Below are positions 36,206-44,716 of a DNA stretch of 64,000 nt, piece by piece (position 1 is the first letter of the stretch; each line of letters starts with the position of its first letter). The notes under the pieces are model-generated. The model did not search any database, was not told where the DNA came from, and was given only the letters and a program-made list of their open reading frames with translations. Both the position numbers and the translations under genes were made by a program. The stretch comes from WJMT01 sp964599635 (GTDB lineage: Bacteria > Acidobacteriota > Aminicenantia > Aminicenantales > Aminicenantaceae): assembly GCA_964599635.1 (NCBI GenBank), contig CAZRGM010000056.1:51930-115929 (forward strand). Reading direction: 5' to 3'.

Positions 36206-36799
36206 TTATCCTTGATAAAAAGCCTGCAAATCTTGGCGGAGCCTTTTTACAGCCCTGAACAGGACTGACTTAACGGTTCCTTCAGGCAGGCTGAGAATTT
36301 CACTGATTTCTGAGTGTTTGAACCCTGCCATTTCTTTAAGAACAAAAACCTGCCGTTGAGAATCAGAAAGTTTGGCTAACGCTTTGGAAATTGCACCTCC
36401 CATATCAAATTGTTCAGATGAATCTGTGTCAGGGGATGTTTCAACATAAAAAGAATTTTTATCTGGATGCGGATTCATTTCAGATTGTCTCCTTTGCCTT
36501 AAAAAAAAAGAACTCTTCACCCGTTCTCTTCTTAAAGAGTCCTTATACAGATCAGAAGTGATGGTGAATATCCAGGGTCTGACTTTTTTCATATTAAGGA
36601 TTCTGGGGAAATTTTTAGCCACTCTGAGCCAGGTGTCCTGGGATAGGTCTTCAGCTTCCCCTTTGTTCCTTGTCAGATAAAAAGCAAAACGGTAGACATC
36701 ATATTTGTGCCGGTCGTATAACTCATCAAACACTTTCTGGGTTCCTATTTTTTCTTTTTCTATGGATTCATCATGATCAGGTTTCACCACATTCTCCAT
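36206..36799 (-). CDS. ECF-family RNA polymerase sigma factor
   Basis: 197-residue sigma-70 group 4 factor. Region 2 is FDELYDRHKYDVYRFAFYLT with RNKGEAEDLSQDTWLRVAKN. Region 4 is LSDSQRQVFVLKEMAGFKHS followed by EISEILSLPEGTVKSVLFRA. An extended linker of about 50 residues between them is Ser/Asp-rich. AAAGGA precedes the ATG. It is followed by two small membrane proteins, which may sense envelope state. No target promoter could be assigned. Confidence 0.9.
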   Translation of the reverse strand: MENVVKPDHDESIEKEKIGTQKVFDELYDRHKYDVYRFAFYLTRNKGEAEDLSQDTWLRVAKNFPRILNMKKVRPWIFTITSDLYKDSLRRERVKSSFFLRQRRQSEMNPHPDKNSFYVETSPDTDSSEQFDMGGAISKALAKLSDSQRQVFVLKEMAGFKHSEISEILSLPEGTVKSVLFRAVKRLRQDLQAFYQG

Positions 36800-37002
36800 C
36801 CATATCCTTTATCATTACTATAGACGTATGAGATTTGAAATAGTTCAGCTTAAATCCTTCTTATTGATACCTAAAATAAGTTTTTAACAGTCTCACTGAG
36901 CTTAATCAAATAGGATTGATTCTATTGGAAGAATAAACTAGGAAATGAAAAATCTTCATGTTTTGAAGACCAAGGGAAAAAAATAGGTCCATAGGGATTT
37001 CG

Positions 37003-37395
37003 TTACTTCTTTTTAAGGATGGAGACAGGCTTTTTATCATCATCTAAAGCCACATAGGTGATCTCAGCCTCTGTAACCGGGATGTTTTTAGCGGAACCAT
37101 CGAAACGGTCTGCCTTGACTTTGACTTTCACTTTAAGGGAAGTTTTTCCGATAGAAAGGGTTTGAGTATAGAATGAGACCACATCACCCACATAAACGGG
37201 ATTGTGGAAAACCACCTTGTCCATGGCTACCGTAACATAATTCAAGACTGCAGTCTTGCGCGCCTCCAGAGCACCAGCTATGTCGATTTGAGAAAGAATG
37301 ACTCCTCCGAAAACAGTCCCATAGCGGTTGGTATCCTTGGGCATAGGCATAGACCGAAGCACGGGTTCATTTTTCTTCATGATACCTTGATCCAT
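37003..37395 (-). CDS. acyl-CoA thioesterase (hotdog fold, YciA-like)
   Basis: 130 residues. RSMPMPKDTNRYGTVFGGVI is the typical YciA/BFIT start with the conserved Asn-x-x-Gly and GG, followed by YVTVAMDKVVFHNPVYVGDV. It should hydrolyse acyl-CoA thioesters in the cytosol. An internal ATG five codons in, with AAGG upstream, is an alternative start. Single gene, flanked by non-coding DNA on both sides. Confidence 0.88.
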   Translation of the reverse strand: MDQGIMKKNEPVLRSMPMPKDTNRYGTVFGGVILSQIDIAGALEARKTAVLNYVTVAMDKVVFHNPVYVGDVVSFYTQTLSIGKTSLKVKVKVKADRFDGSAKNIPVTEAEITYVALDDDKKPVSILKKK

Positions 37396-37567
37396 CCAAT
37401 AAAAGCTTCTTTTTCTAACATCCCAAATATTATCACGTCATTAGCCTGAGCTATTCGTAAAATAATGACGATGGTTCCATTATTATTTCATTTTCAACGA
37501 TATGCAAGATTTTTTTACCTTTCAGACGAACCATACTGAAATTCAGATGTGTCTGACAATTTTGTGA

Positions 37568-37573
37568 TATAAT
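37568..37573 (+). promoter_or_regulatory. extended -10 element for the VWA gene
   Basis: TGTGATATAAT contains a perfect TATAAT with an upstream TG, 52 bp before the ATG at 37626. The -35 region (TCTGACA) is weak, as allowed for extended -10 promoters. Confidence 0.35.
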
Positions 37574-37625
37574 TTCTATGTATCAAGGATATTTTTCGTA
37601 GGAGAAATACTCCTGGCAGTAAGGG

Positions 37626-39359
37626 ATGAAAAAAAAATTAAGAAAAATGAATTTTAATTTTGTTCAATTCCAATCAAACAACAATTTCAAGCGTTTAATA
37701 TTCATTATTTTTCTGTTAATTTTTTCCTTTAGTAAATATGCTTTCTCTGATTATTTGGTGCGGCAGTCGGGAAATTCCGACAATCAAGATACTCTTCAGC
37801 ATGAAATCAGAGTTACTTTAAAGTTGATCCAGGTCTATGTTACGGATAAAAAGGGAAATCCGGTCACAGATTTGAATCAAACGGAATTTGAGGTTTATGA
37901 TAATGGGAAACGCGTGAATCTTACCGAATTTGAGAGGCATATTTTGTATTCGCCTACAAAAACAGATCAGGAAGTAGATCCAAAGGTTTCTTCTGCAGTT
38001 CATTCTCAGATGAACCGCAAGTTTTTCCTTTTTTTTGATTTTGCTTTTAATAACGCAAGAGGAATAATAAAAGCAAAGGAAGCAGCCCTGTATTTTATCG
38101 GCACCAAACTTCACCCTTCAGATGAGGTCGCTGTTCTTTCATATTCAACCATGAAGGGTTTGACCCTTCATGAAAATCTTACTGCCGATCACTCCAAAGT
38201 CCGCAAGATAGTGGAAGGATTTGGATTAAAAGATGTTTTGGGTGGAGCGGAGAATCTAGATCCTAATAGGGAGTATTCAAGGTTTCAAAGTCTTGGTAAG
38301 AAGATATATAAATTTCAGGTTCTTAATTTTTCCAAAAAAATAAAAGATTTGGCCAAAGCCCTCGGTTATGTTCCGGGTTATAAGCACATTATTTTCTTTT
38401 CTTCCGGAGTTACGAATAAAATAGTGTATGGGCGGAGAAACAGTCATGTGAAGTACGAATGGGAAGATATGTCAAAAGAATTAGCCTCTTCTAACTGCCT
38501 TTTTTATACGGTTGACTCAAGCAGTTTTGGACTATCTGATGCCAAGAATGGGGTTTTTAATACAGCCACAGGGTTTTTTTATAGAGACATGATTTGGGGT
38601 TCTACTTTAGAACGGCTGGCTCAGGTAACTGGCGGAAAATATTTTGGCAACATTAATGATTATGAAAATATCACAGAGGAGATTCAGGATTTGGCCAGTG
38701 CGTATTATGTACTGGGTTATTATGTAGATGAGAAATGGGATGGCAAATATCATAAAATAAAAGTTGAAGTAAAAAGAAAGGATTGTAAAGTCCTTGCCCA
38801 GAAGGGATACTTTAATTCCAGGCCTTTCAAAAAATACACTGAACTTGAAAAAAGAATTCATCTTGTTGATTTAGCTTTAAATGAAAACCCGCTTTCTCTT
38901 ATTGAGACTGAATTGCCTTTATTAGTTTTGCCCTATTCATCGACAGGAGGATCCCGGCTTGCTGTGATTTCGAAAATTCAGATTGAAAGGTTAAAGACAA
39001 TTTCTCAAAAAAAGATTGAAGTCAATACTCTTATTTTTGATAAACGGAATTTTATTGTAAATTCCAGAAAGGGAGAGATAGATTTTTCAAGATATTCCAC
39101 AAAAAAGATCTATTATAGCTCGCTTTTAACTCTTCCCCCCGGTCAATACAAATGCTTTGTAGTTCTTAGAAACTCAGAAACAGGAAAAGCAGCACGGACT
39201 TCATCTTCGGTTGTCATTCCAGAAAGAATAGAATATGGATTTAGGATTGATCCCCCGGGGAAAAAGATAATTTTTCCTTACTGGATATTTATCCTTTTGA
39301 TTCTACTGAATGCTCACCACTTGTTGAGGGGTTGGAGCAGGGGAGGAAAAAGCTATTAG
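37626..39359 (+). CDS. VWA (acidobacterial VWFA-type) protein, interrupted by frameshift
   Basis: 577 codons in this frame. An N-terminal hydrophobic export segment (LIFIIFLLIFSFSKYAFS) leads to the diagnostic VTLKLIQVYVTDKKGNPVTD and LNQTEFEVYDNGKRVNLTEF. A VWA domain follows (about residues 125-330), with a degenerate metal site in FFLFFDFAFNNARG and LGYVPGYKHIIFFSSG. After IDPPGKK (39265) the frame runs into an unrelated hydrophobic tail. The family's next blocks continue in the -1 frame, so the real product should extend to 39607. See the entry at 39242. Confidence 0.85.
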   Translation: MKKKLRKMNFNFVQFQSNNNFKRLIFIIFLLIFSFSKYAFSDYLVRQSGNSDNQDTLQHEIRVTLKLIQVYVTDKKGNPVTDLNQTEFEVYDNGKRVNLTEFERHILYSPTKTDQEVDPKVSSAVHSQMNRKFFLFFDFAFNNARGIIKAKEAALYFIGTKLHPSDEVAVLSYSTMKGLTLHENLTADHSKVRKIVEGFGLKDVLGGAENLDPNREYSRFQSLGKKIYKFQVLNFSKKIKDLAKALGYVPGYKHIIFFSSGVTNKIVYGRRNSHVKYEWEDMSKELASSNCLFYTVDSSSFGLSDAKNGVFNTATGFFYRDMIWGSTLERLAQVTGGKYFGNINDYENITEEIQDLASAYYVLGYYVDEKWDGKYHKIKVEVKRKDCKVLAQKGYFNSRPFKKYTELEKRIHLVDLALNENPLSLIETELPLLVLPYSSTGGSRLAVISKIQIERLKTISQKKIEVNTLIFDKRNFIVNSRKGEIDFSRYSTKKIYYSSLLTLPPGQYKCFVVLRNSETGKAARTSSSVVIPERIEYGFRIDPPGKKIIFPYWIFILLILLNAHHLLRGWSRGGKSY

Positions 39360-39607
39360 CTGTGTTGCGAAGCTCGATTGCTTCAGAAATAAACTTATCG
39401 GGTCATATTGTTCATCTTTCAACCGGGGAGGAAATCCCTGTAACTCTCTCTATACTCAATACCTATTATAAAAAATATTCTTCGATGTATTTAATTGAGA
39501 CCTCTCTATGTGATTTAATACCTGGTGAATATTCTTTACATTTAACGGCAGAAGAAATGACTTCAAAGTTAAGATCTCATACAAGGATAAATTTTTCGGT
39601 ACAATAA
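39242..39607 (+). pseudogene. displaced C-terminal part of the VWA protein (-1 frame)
   Basis: In the -1 frame, EKDNFSLLDIYPFDSTECSP, then EGLEQGRKKLLAVLRSS and DLIPGEYSLHLTAEEMTSKL read as the natural continuation of the VWA protein up to the stop at 39605-39607. The shift must occur near CCCCCGGGGAAAAAG (39252-39266). A one-base loss explains it; so would -1 slippage on G-AAA-AAG (39260-39266), giving a product of about 660 residues. The short TTG-started ORF at 39332 is part of this and is not a separate gene. Confidence 0.75.
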
Positions 39608-39638
39608 TTTGTGTTTCTCAAAGAAATTTTTATCTTTT

Positions 39639-40322
39639 TTACTTAGCTGACTCTCCTCTTTCACCAAATATCTTGGTGCCTACTCTGACCATATTAGCTC
39701 CTTCCTCTAAGGCGATTCGATAAGAATTGGTCATCCCCATAGACAGAACCCTCATTTCGACACCAGGCAGATTCATTTTTTTAATCTGATCAAAAACCTT
39801 TTTGGTTTTTATAAAATAAGGTCTGGATTTTTCAGGATCTCCAAAACGAGGACCCATGGTCATAAGTCCCATTATTTTTAAATTGGAAAGAGATGAAATT
39901 TTTTTGATTAATTCCTCTGTATCCTCAGGGAGGACTCCAAATTTTTGAGGCTCCTCTCCACTGTTAACCTCAATTAAAATGGGCATTATTTTATTTATTT
40001 GAGCACAATTTTTGTCCAATTCTGAGGCTATATCGATCCCATCAACGGTTTCAATCATATCAAATATCTCTAAGTTCTTTTTCCTTAAAAGGTCATGTTT
40101 TTCAATCTTTGGGATGCCAATGAAATGCCATTTGACTTTTCTTCCTATAGCCTTATAGGCTTTCTTTGCTTCCTTGATATAATTTTCTCCAATGATTCTT
40201 ACACCAGCCTCGATGGATTCTAATATTTCCTCAGGTTTCCTTCCTTTTGCAGCCCCGACTAATTGAACCCCTTTAGGCAGCTCCTTCAATATTTTTTGAA
40301 CATTCTCTTTTATGGCAGACAT
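39639..40322 (-). CDS. YggS/PROSC family PLP homeostasis protein
   Basis: Monomeric PLP-binding protein with an alanine-racemase-like barrel. It has a probable PLP Lys in LVGAAKGRKPEEI, EVNSGEEPQKFGV, LKIMGLMTMG and LSMGMTNSYRIALEEGANMV followed by RVGTKIFGERG. Start chosen: ATG at 40322 because AAAGGAGG lies 8 nt upstream; the upstream ATG at 40355 would place that site inside the gene. This gives 227 residues, the family norm. It lies downstream of the small gene at 40376. Confidence 0.92.
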   Translation of the reverse strand: MSAIKENVQKILKELPKGVQLVGAAKGRKPEEILESIEAGVRIIGENYIKEAKKAYKAIGRKVKWHFIGIPKIEKHDLLRKKNLEIFDMIETVDGIDIASELDKNCAQINKIMPILIEVNSGEEPQKFGVLPEDTEELIKKISSLSNLKIMGLMTMGPRFGDPEKSRPYFIKTKKVFDQIKKMNLPGVEMRVLSMGMTNSYRIALEEGANMVRVGTKIFGERGESAK

Positions 40323-40375
40323 TGATTTTTCCTCCTTTAAAAACACCGACCTCAAAGCTGCCGGTTCTTTTTATT

Positions 40376-40636
40376 TTAAACCTTGATTTGATCTTCATAT
40401 TCAGGAAAATAATTTTTGATGACTCTTAAGTCGAATCTCGAAAGCATAGATTCTTTAGATTCTCTCTGAAGGAGAAAATCAAAAGATTTTTTTATCAGTT
40501 CTTCTTTACGTATTTTTCCTTCAGTTAATTTCTGATAATAGTCATCATCCAAAATAACCGTGTGTTCTGAAAGACTCCCTTTCTCTTCCACCGTTACTAA
40601 AAAATCCTGCTCATTTAACTTTTTAATCTTAATCAT
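40376..40636 (-). CDS. small conserved-looking protein, unknown
   Basis: 86 residues, acidic and without signal peptide or membrane segment. It begins MIKIKKLNEQDFLVTVEE and has a central ILDDDYYQKLTEGKIRKEEL. AAGGAG lies 6-8 nt before the ATG, which supports expression. It lies 54 bp upstream of yggS on the same strand, so the two are likely co-transcribed. I recognise no family. Confidence 0.7.
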   Translation of the reverse strand: MIKIKKLNEQDFLVTVEEKGSLSEHTVILDDDYYQKLTEGKIRKEELIKKSFDFLLQRESKESMLSRFDLRVIKNYFPEYEDQIKV

Positions 40637-40806
40637 TCAGTTCTCCTTCAAAAAACACTTTGAATCTAAATTTCTCTTTATAACAAACAAAAAGCAGTTC
40701 ATAGGCTTAACTTTATATTCTATCTTCAAATCCCATGGGTTTCAAGAAATTGCAAATTTTATATAATTTTCCTGATAAGCAGATAAGGTATATATGCAGA
40801 TTCTTA

Positions 40807-40834
40807 TTGACTGTCTTCATTTTTAGTGTATATT
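40807..40834 (+). promoter_or_regulatory. possible promoter for the DUF4412-like gene
   Basis: TTGACT (40807-40812), a 16-nt spacer and TATATT (40829-40834), about 86 nt before the ATG at 40920. Confidence 0.35.
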
Positions 40835-40919
40835 AGTGTTGACATAGGTGTAGAGAAATTAAGCAGCAAACCAGTAAATCCGGTTCAAATCATTTGGTTA
40901 AAAAAAGGAGGAAAAATCA

Positions 40920-41681
40920 ATGTCTGGAAAAAGGTATTTACAAATTTTTTTATTATTTTTTACCTTAATATGTTTTGTGGTCCCCATAGCACTGCAGGCA
41001 GATGTGTATATGAAACAAAAAAATCATACAGACGAAATGAAATTCATGGGCCAGACTTCGCCTGCCAAAGACGAGATTTATGTGACCTGGATGGATGAAG
41101 ATAAAGCTCGACTCGATCAAAGCGAGGAAACATCCATCATTGTCAGACTGGATAAAAATGTAATGTATTTAATCAACCACGCTGAAATGAAATACAATGA
41201 AATTCCCTTTGATGGAAAACACGACATTTTAACAGCTGCTCTTTCTGCCTCTGATCTACAGGGAGAAGAACAGGCCCAGGCACAGAAAATGACGAAAGGT
41301 TTTTCCCAGATGATGCAGCCTGAAGTCAGTATAGAAGAAACAGGAGAGACCCAAAAAATCAATAACTGGAAGTGCAAAAAATACATCATGAACATGAAAA
41401 TGATGGGGACAACCTCCACTCAAGAAATATGGGCCACAGAAGACATCAAGATCGATTATGAGCTATTTCAAAGCCTTTCTCTATCGCTGATGCCTAAATC
41501 ACCCGGATTTGACAAGATGATCGAAGAGATGAAAAAGATAAAAGGAATTACGGTGCTTTCAACAGGAACAACTTCTGTGATGGGAATGAATGTCAAAACA
41601 AGCCAGGAACTTGTTGAAGTTTCTGAAAAATCAGCTCCGACTGGAACATATGAGGTGCCTGAAGGATACAAAAAAGAATAG
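40920..41681 (+). CDS. secreted DUF4412-like protein
   Basis: 253 residues. Signal peptide IFLLFFTLICFVVPIALQA, likely cleaved before DVYMKQ. The mature part opens VYMKQKNHTDEMKFMGQTSP, and DKARLDQSEETSIIVRLDKN with NVMYLINHAEMKYNEI fits the DUF4412 pattern. IEETGETQKINNWKCKKYIM is a further typical segment. GGAGG precedes the ATG. The role is unknown; the fold is likely a periplasmic beta-rich protein. The Nudix gene follows 13 bp later. Confidence 0.78.
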   Translation: MSGKRYLQIFLLFFTLICFVVPIALQADVYMKQKNHTDEMKFMGQTSPAKDEIYVTWMDEDKARLDQSEETSIIVRLDKNVMYLINHAEMKYNEIPFDGKHDILTAALSASDLQGEEQAQAQKMTKGFSQMMQPEVSIEETGETQKINNWKCKKYIMNMKMMGTTSTQEIWATEDIKIDYELFQSLSLSLMPKSPGFDKMIEEMKKIKGITVLSTGTTSVMGMNVKTSQELVEVSEKSAPTGTYEVPEGYKKE

Positions 41682-41694
41682 AAAAGGCTTTTCA

Positions 41695-42120
41695 ATGTGC
41701 GACCGGGATTTCCCACCTGCTCCTCAGGTGGGAGTCGGGGCTGTTATCACAAAGAATAAAAAAATTCTTTTGGTTAAAAGAAAAAATAAGCCCCAAAAAG
41801 GAGAATGGGCTATCCCTGGAGGGATGGTGAAACTGGGAGAAACCCTGAAAAAAGCTGCCGAAAGAGAAGTTCTTGAGGAAACAGGCCTCACCATCAAAGC
41901 GGGCGAACCTTTATATGTTTTTGACCTGATTGAACACACCCCTGGGGGAAAGGTGCTCTTTCACTTTGTGATCATAGATTTAAGAGCAGACTATATCCAG
42001 GGAGAAATCCATCCTTCGGATGATGCAGCCGATGCCCGATGGTTCTCTTCAGGAGAATTAAGATCGCTTAAAATAACCCAAACCACAGAAAAGCTAATCA
42101 AAACAATCCATCTTTTTTGA
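41695..42120 (+). CDS. Nudix hydrolase
   Basis: 141-residue pyrophosphohydrolase. The Nudix box is complete: GGMVKLGETLKKAAEREV then LEETGL (G-x5-E-x7-REVxEExGx). The N-terminus CDRDFPPAPQVGVGAVI is typical of ADP-ribose/nucleotide-type Nudix proteins. Start chosen at ATG 41695, since the longer frame from 41590 runs inside the preceding gene and adds residues foreign to the family. The substrate cannot be assigned. Confidence 0.9.
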   Translation: MCDRDFPPAPQVGVGAVITKNKKILLVKRKNKPQKGEWAIPGGMVKLGETLKKAAEREVLEETGLTIKAGEPLYVFDLIEHTPGGKVLFHFVIIDLRADYIQGEIHPSDDAADARWFSSGELRSLKITQTTEKLIKTIHLF

Positions 42121-42354
42121 TTTCTAACCTCATAGACTTTAATTTATAAGAGAATGGAATAATCTGTTTTTTATGGACAGAGCCATCACATCTATTCCTT
42201 CGAATCATCTCAATAGGGTCAATGATCTATGATTTTCCGTTAAATTTATCCCCAGTAAAAAGTGTTTAATGGTTGCTTGTGACGGAAAATTTCCATATAA
42301 TTCATCCTTGCACCTTCTGAGTTTAATTATTTTAACTGAGTGGGCAGATTATCA

Positions 42355-42513
42355 TCATTTGGCTCGCCCTGAAGGTGCTCGCATCATATATAACCTGAAT
42401 GATGAACGAGTCGAGGTTGCTGCAGATGCAAGGCACGAGGTATGAAGACGTGGTCTTTCACTTCAAATGCCTCGGTACGAAGCAGATGCGGTGAGATCGG
42501 CTCGCCTTAAAGG
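42355..42513. repeat. GC-rich quasi-palindromic intergenic element
   Basis: A clearly more GC-rich patch in an AT-rich gap. It contains GGCTCGCC twice (42361 and 42500), GCAGATGC twice (42422 and 42482), AGGCA / TGCCT arms around a centre near 42451, and a small hairpin TGAAGAC-GTG-GTCTTTCA (42443-42460). The gap is 42121-42678; 42121-42354 holds no gene, only a TTTTCCGT / ACGGAAAA inverted pair (42233 and 42283). The pattern resembles dispersed palindromic repeats found between genes in many bacteria. Confidence 0.4.
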
Positions 42514-42633
42514 TAAAAAAATGGCGATTATAATAAAAGATTCAAACAGGAAAAATGTTCAAGTCAATATTCTTGAAAAAGTCTTAGTTATCGCAGAAAA
42601 TAAAATAATAATGAAGGCATCGCCATTTTTTTA
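42514..42633 (+). repeat. inverted-repeat element with perfect 15-bp arms, copy B
   Basis: TAAAAAAATGGCGAT (42514-42528) and ATCGCCATTTTTTTA (42619-42633) are perfect complements separated by 90 nt. In RNA this would be a hairpin ending in a U-run, like an attenuator; as DNA it looks like a miniature element with terminal inverted repeats. The right arm is part of the 28-nt core (42619-42646). It also carries a 48-nt block (42554-42601) that recurs at 63845-63892 with three differences. It ends 32 nt before glutamate dehydrogenase. Confidence 0.55.
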
Positions 42634-42640
42634 TGAATAG
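42521..42640 (+). CDS. possible 39-residue leader ORF before gdh
   Basis: ATG 42521 with AAAGG 7 nt upstream opens a 39-codon frame: MAIIIKDSNRKNV ... LEKVLVIAEN ... SPFFYE, ending in TAG 38 nt before the gdh start codon. A similar arrangement (AAAGGTAAAAAAA-ATG and a start MVIKIKNSN) precedes the gene at 59483. Against coding: the three differences between this copy and the one at 63845 all change the amino acid. Low confidence. Confidence 0.3.
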   Translation: MAIIIKDSNRKNVQVNILEKVLVIAENKIIMKASPFFYE

Positions 42641-42678
42641 TTCAGGATAATTACTATAATTTATAATGGAGGCTTTAA

Positions 42679-43986
42679 ATGTCGAAAGACAAAGAAATGA
42701 ATCCTTTTAAAATCGTTCAAGAACAATTTGATTCTAACGCAGAAAAGTGCGGTTTAAGCCAACCAATCCGTGAATTTTTAAGAGAAGCAGAAAGGGAAAT
42801 TCGGGTCCGTATCCCAGTCGAAATGGATAACGGCACCACAAGAACTTTTACAGGATTCCGCGTTCAGCATTCCACGGCTCGAGGCCCCGCAAAAGGAGGA
42901 TTGAGATTTGCAGCGGATGAAACCATCGATATGGTTCGAGGATTAGCTATGATGATGACTTGGAAATGCGCTGTTGTCAATATTCCTTTAGGAGGAGGAA
43001 AAGGCGGTGTGATTTGTAATCCCAGAGAACTTTCCAATCGTGAAACAGAAAAACTTTGTCGTGGCTGGGTAAGAAAAGTTTACGATTTTGTGGGTCCTGA
43101 AATGGATGTGCCAGCTCCTGACGTTGCAACCAATCCCCAGGATATGTTATGGATTATGGACGAATATGACACCATTGCCCGAAGCCGGAAACCGGGATTT
43201 GTCACTGGTAAAGCTGTAGGCGTTGGTGGATCTCTGGGAAGAATGGAAGCTACTGGTTTTGGCACTATCTACTGTGTCAGGGAAGCCTTAAAAAGAATGA
43301 ACATTAATTTTAAGGATGCCACTCTTTCCATTCAGGGGGCCGGGAATGTTGCTTCTTATGCCTTGAGGAAATTTTCTGAATACGGCGGAAAAGTCGTTGC
43401 TATTTCCTGTTGGGACGCCAATGATAAAAAAGCTTATACCTATAGCTGTGAAGACGGAATCAATCCTGAAGATCTCTTTGCGCCAGGTACCCTTGATAAA
43501 TTCGGGACTATAGATCAAAAGAAAGCGGAGTCTTTTGGCTGGAAACAGGAAGACGCAGATGCCTGGTTGAAAAAGCCAGTAACTGTATTAATGCCAGCCG
43601 CACTGGGTTCAGCTGTTCACGGTGATAATGTCAACGAAATTGATTTTAATAATGTAAAGATTTATGCTGAAGCAGCTAACACGCCTACAACCCCTGCCGC
43701 AGACAAAGTCATTAAAGAAAAAAATATTTACCTTATACCTGATTTTCTGTGCAATGCAGGGGGGGTTACTGTTTCTTATTTTGAACAAGTCCAAAATAAC
43801 ATGAACTTCTATTGGTCAAAAGATGAAGTCCTGCAAAAATTAGAAAAAATCATGACCGATGCATTCAATGATGTAGCGGATTTGGCCGAAAAAGAAAATT
43901 TTTATCCCAGAGACGCTGCTTATGTTATTGCCGTTAGAAGGGTCGCTCACGCCGTAGAAAGTAGAGGATGGGTTAAGTCTAGTTAA
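42679..43986 (+). CDS. gdhA: glutamate dehydrogenase
   Basis: Interconverts glutamate and 2-oxoglutarate plus ammonia with NAD(P). It has RVQHSTARGPAKGGLRFA, WKCAVVNIPLGGGKGGV with the catalytic Lys, VPAPDVATNPQDMLWIMDEY and the coenzyme fold at SIQGAGNVASYALRKF. At 435 residues it is full length for the hexameric small-subunit type. The ribosome site GGAGGC is 8 nt upstream. Its 5' region carries copy B of the dispersed element. Glutamate links it to the saccharopine enzymes in the window. Confidence 0.96.
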   Translation: MSKDKEMNPFKIVQEQFDSNAEKCGLSQPIREFLREAEREIRVRIPVEMDNGTTRTFTGFRVQHSTARGPAKGGLRFAADETIDMVRGLAMMMTWKCAVVNIPLGGGKGGVICNPRELSNRETEKLCRGWVRKVYDFVGPEMDVPAPDVATNPQDMLWIMDEYDTIARSRKPGFVTGKAVGVGGSLGRMEATGFGTIYCVREALKRMNINFKDATLSIQGAGNVASYALRKFSEYGGKVVAISCWDANDKKAYTYSCEDGINPEDLFAPGTLDKFGTIDQKKAESFGWKQEDADAWLKKPVTVLMPAALGSAVHGDNVNEIDFNNVKIYAEAANTPTTPAADKVIKEKNIYLIPDFLCNAGGVTVSYFEQVQNNMNFYWSKDEVLQKLEKIMTDAFNDVADLAEKENFYPRDAAYVIAVRRVAHAVESRGWVKSS

Positions 43987-44118
43987 ATCAACGGTTACTT
44001 GAAATTTGACGTAAACCTTTTTTGAAGCTGTCCTGAGCAAAAAAGCTGGATTTTTTAAAAGACTTCCTCTAGATTTTAGATTTTTCTCATCAACTTCTTA
44101 TCCTATCTATGACTAAAG

Positions 44119-44148
44119 TTGACTCATCCTATTTTTTATGTGTATGAT
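44119..44148 (+). promoter_or_regulatory. promoter for the genes at 44211 and 44717
   Basis: TTGACT (44119-44124), an 18-nt spacer and TATGAT (44143-44148), 62 bp before the ATG at 44211. Confidence 0.45.
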
Positions 44149-44210
44149 GGGCAGTAAAGCTGAACAAAGGATGAAAATTTGGCTGACCATTTTATGGAAG
44201 GGGAGGAAAT

Positions 44211-44654
44211 ATGAATAAACTTGTCAAGATTATCTTGATCATTTTGATTATTGATGTGATTCTAGTGATCGGATATTTTGGATACAAAACCCTCTCAAAA
44301 AAAAGTCTATTGAAAACCTCTTCTTATGAGTGGATAGAAATGACAGCAAATTATAAACCCAAGGACCATATAGAGGATTTCATCATGCGGGAAGCTATCA
44401 AGCAGGACTTATTCCCTGTATACATAAAAAATTATGGAAGAGCCCCTGGGATTCTTAAAAAATTCATAGGGAAAAAGCTCTACAAACCTTCGCTAACAGA
44501 ACTGGAGTTTGTTTTTCCTGACATGAAGGACTGGCACCTTATCCAGTTGAAATACGATGTCAAAAATAGAGACCGGGAATTCAAGCGGACAGTTCTTTAC
44601 ATTCAAGAAGGAGGGGAGTGGAAGGTTGGAGATGCCGGAGGCCCCATTGAATAA
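44211..44654 (+). CDS. membrane-anchored protein, unknown
   Basis: 147 residues with one N-terminal transmembrane helix (IILIILIIDVILVIGYFGY) and an otherwise soluble, probably periplasmic domain. The tail segment FKRTVLYIQEGGEWKVGDAG resembles the last strand of NTF2-like or lumazine-binding-like folds, but the match is loose. GGGGAGG precedes the ATG. It lies 62 bp upstream of the NifX-like gene. I recognise no family. Confidence 0.7.
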   Translation: MNKLVKIILIILIIDVILVIGYFGYKTLSKKSLLKTSSYEWIEMTANYKPKDHIEDFIMREAIKQDLFPVYIKNYGRAPGILKKFIGKKLYKPSLTELEFVFPDMKDWHLIQLKYDVKNRDREFKRTVLYIQEGGEWKVGDAGGPIE

Positions 44655-44716
44655 ACGTAATTAAGTGAATAAAATTGTATCATAGGCAACTCACATAAAA
44701 GAATGGAGGTTTGAAA

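Noticed and set aside
39332..39607. Separate 91-residue gene after the VWA gene
   Set aside because: The same frame continues upstream into conserved VWA-family sequence, so it is the displaced C-terminus and not an independent gene.
40826..41098. 90-residue plus-strand ORF overlapping the DUF4412-like gene
   Set aside because: Frame shadow: the overlapping frame has a Shine-Dalgarno, a signal peptide and family matches, while this one has none.
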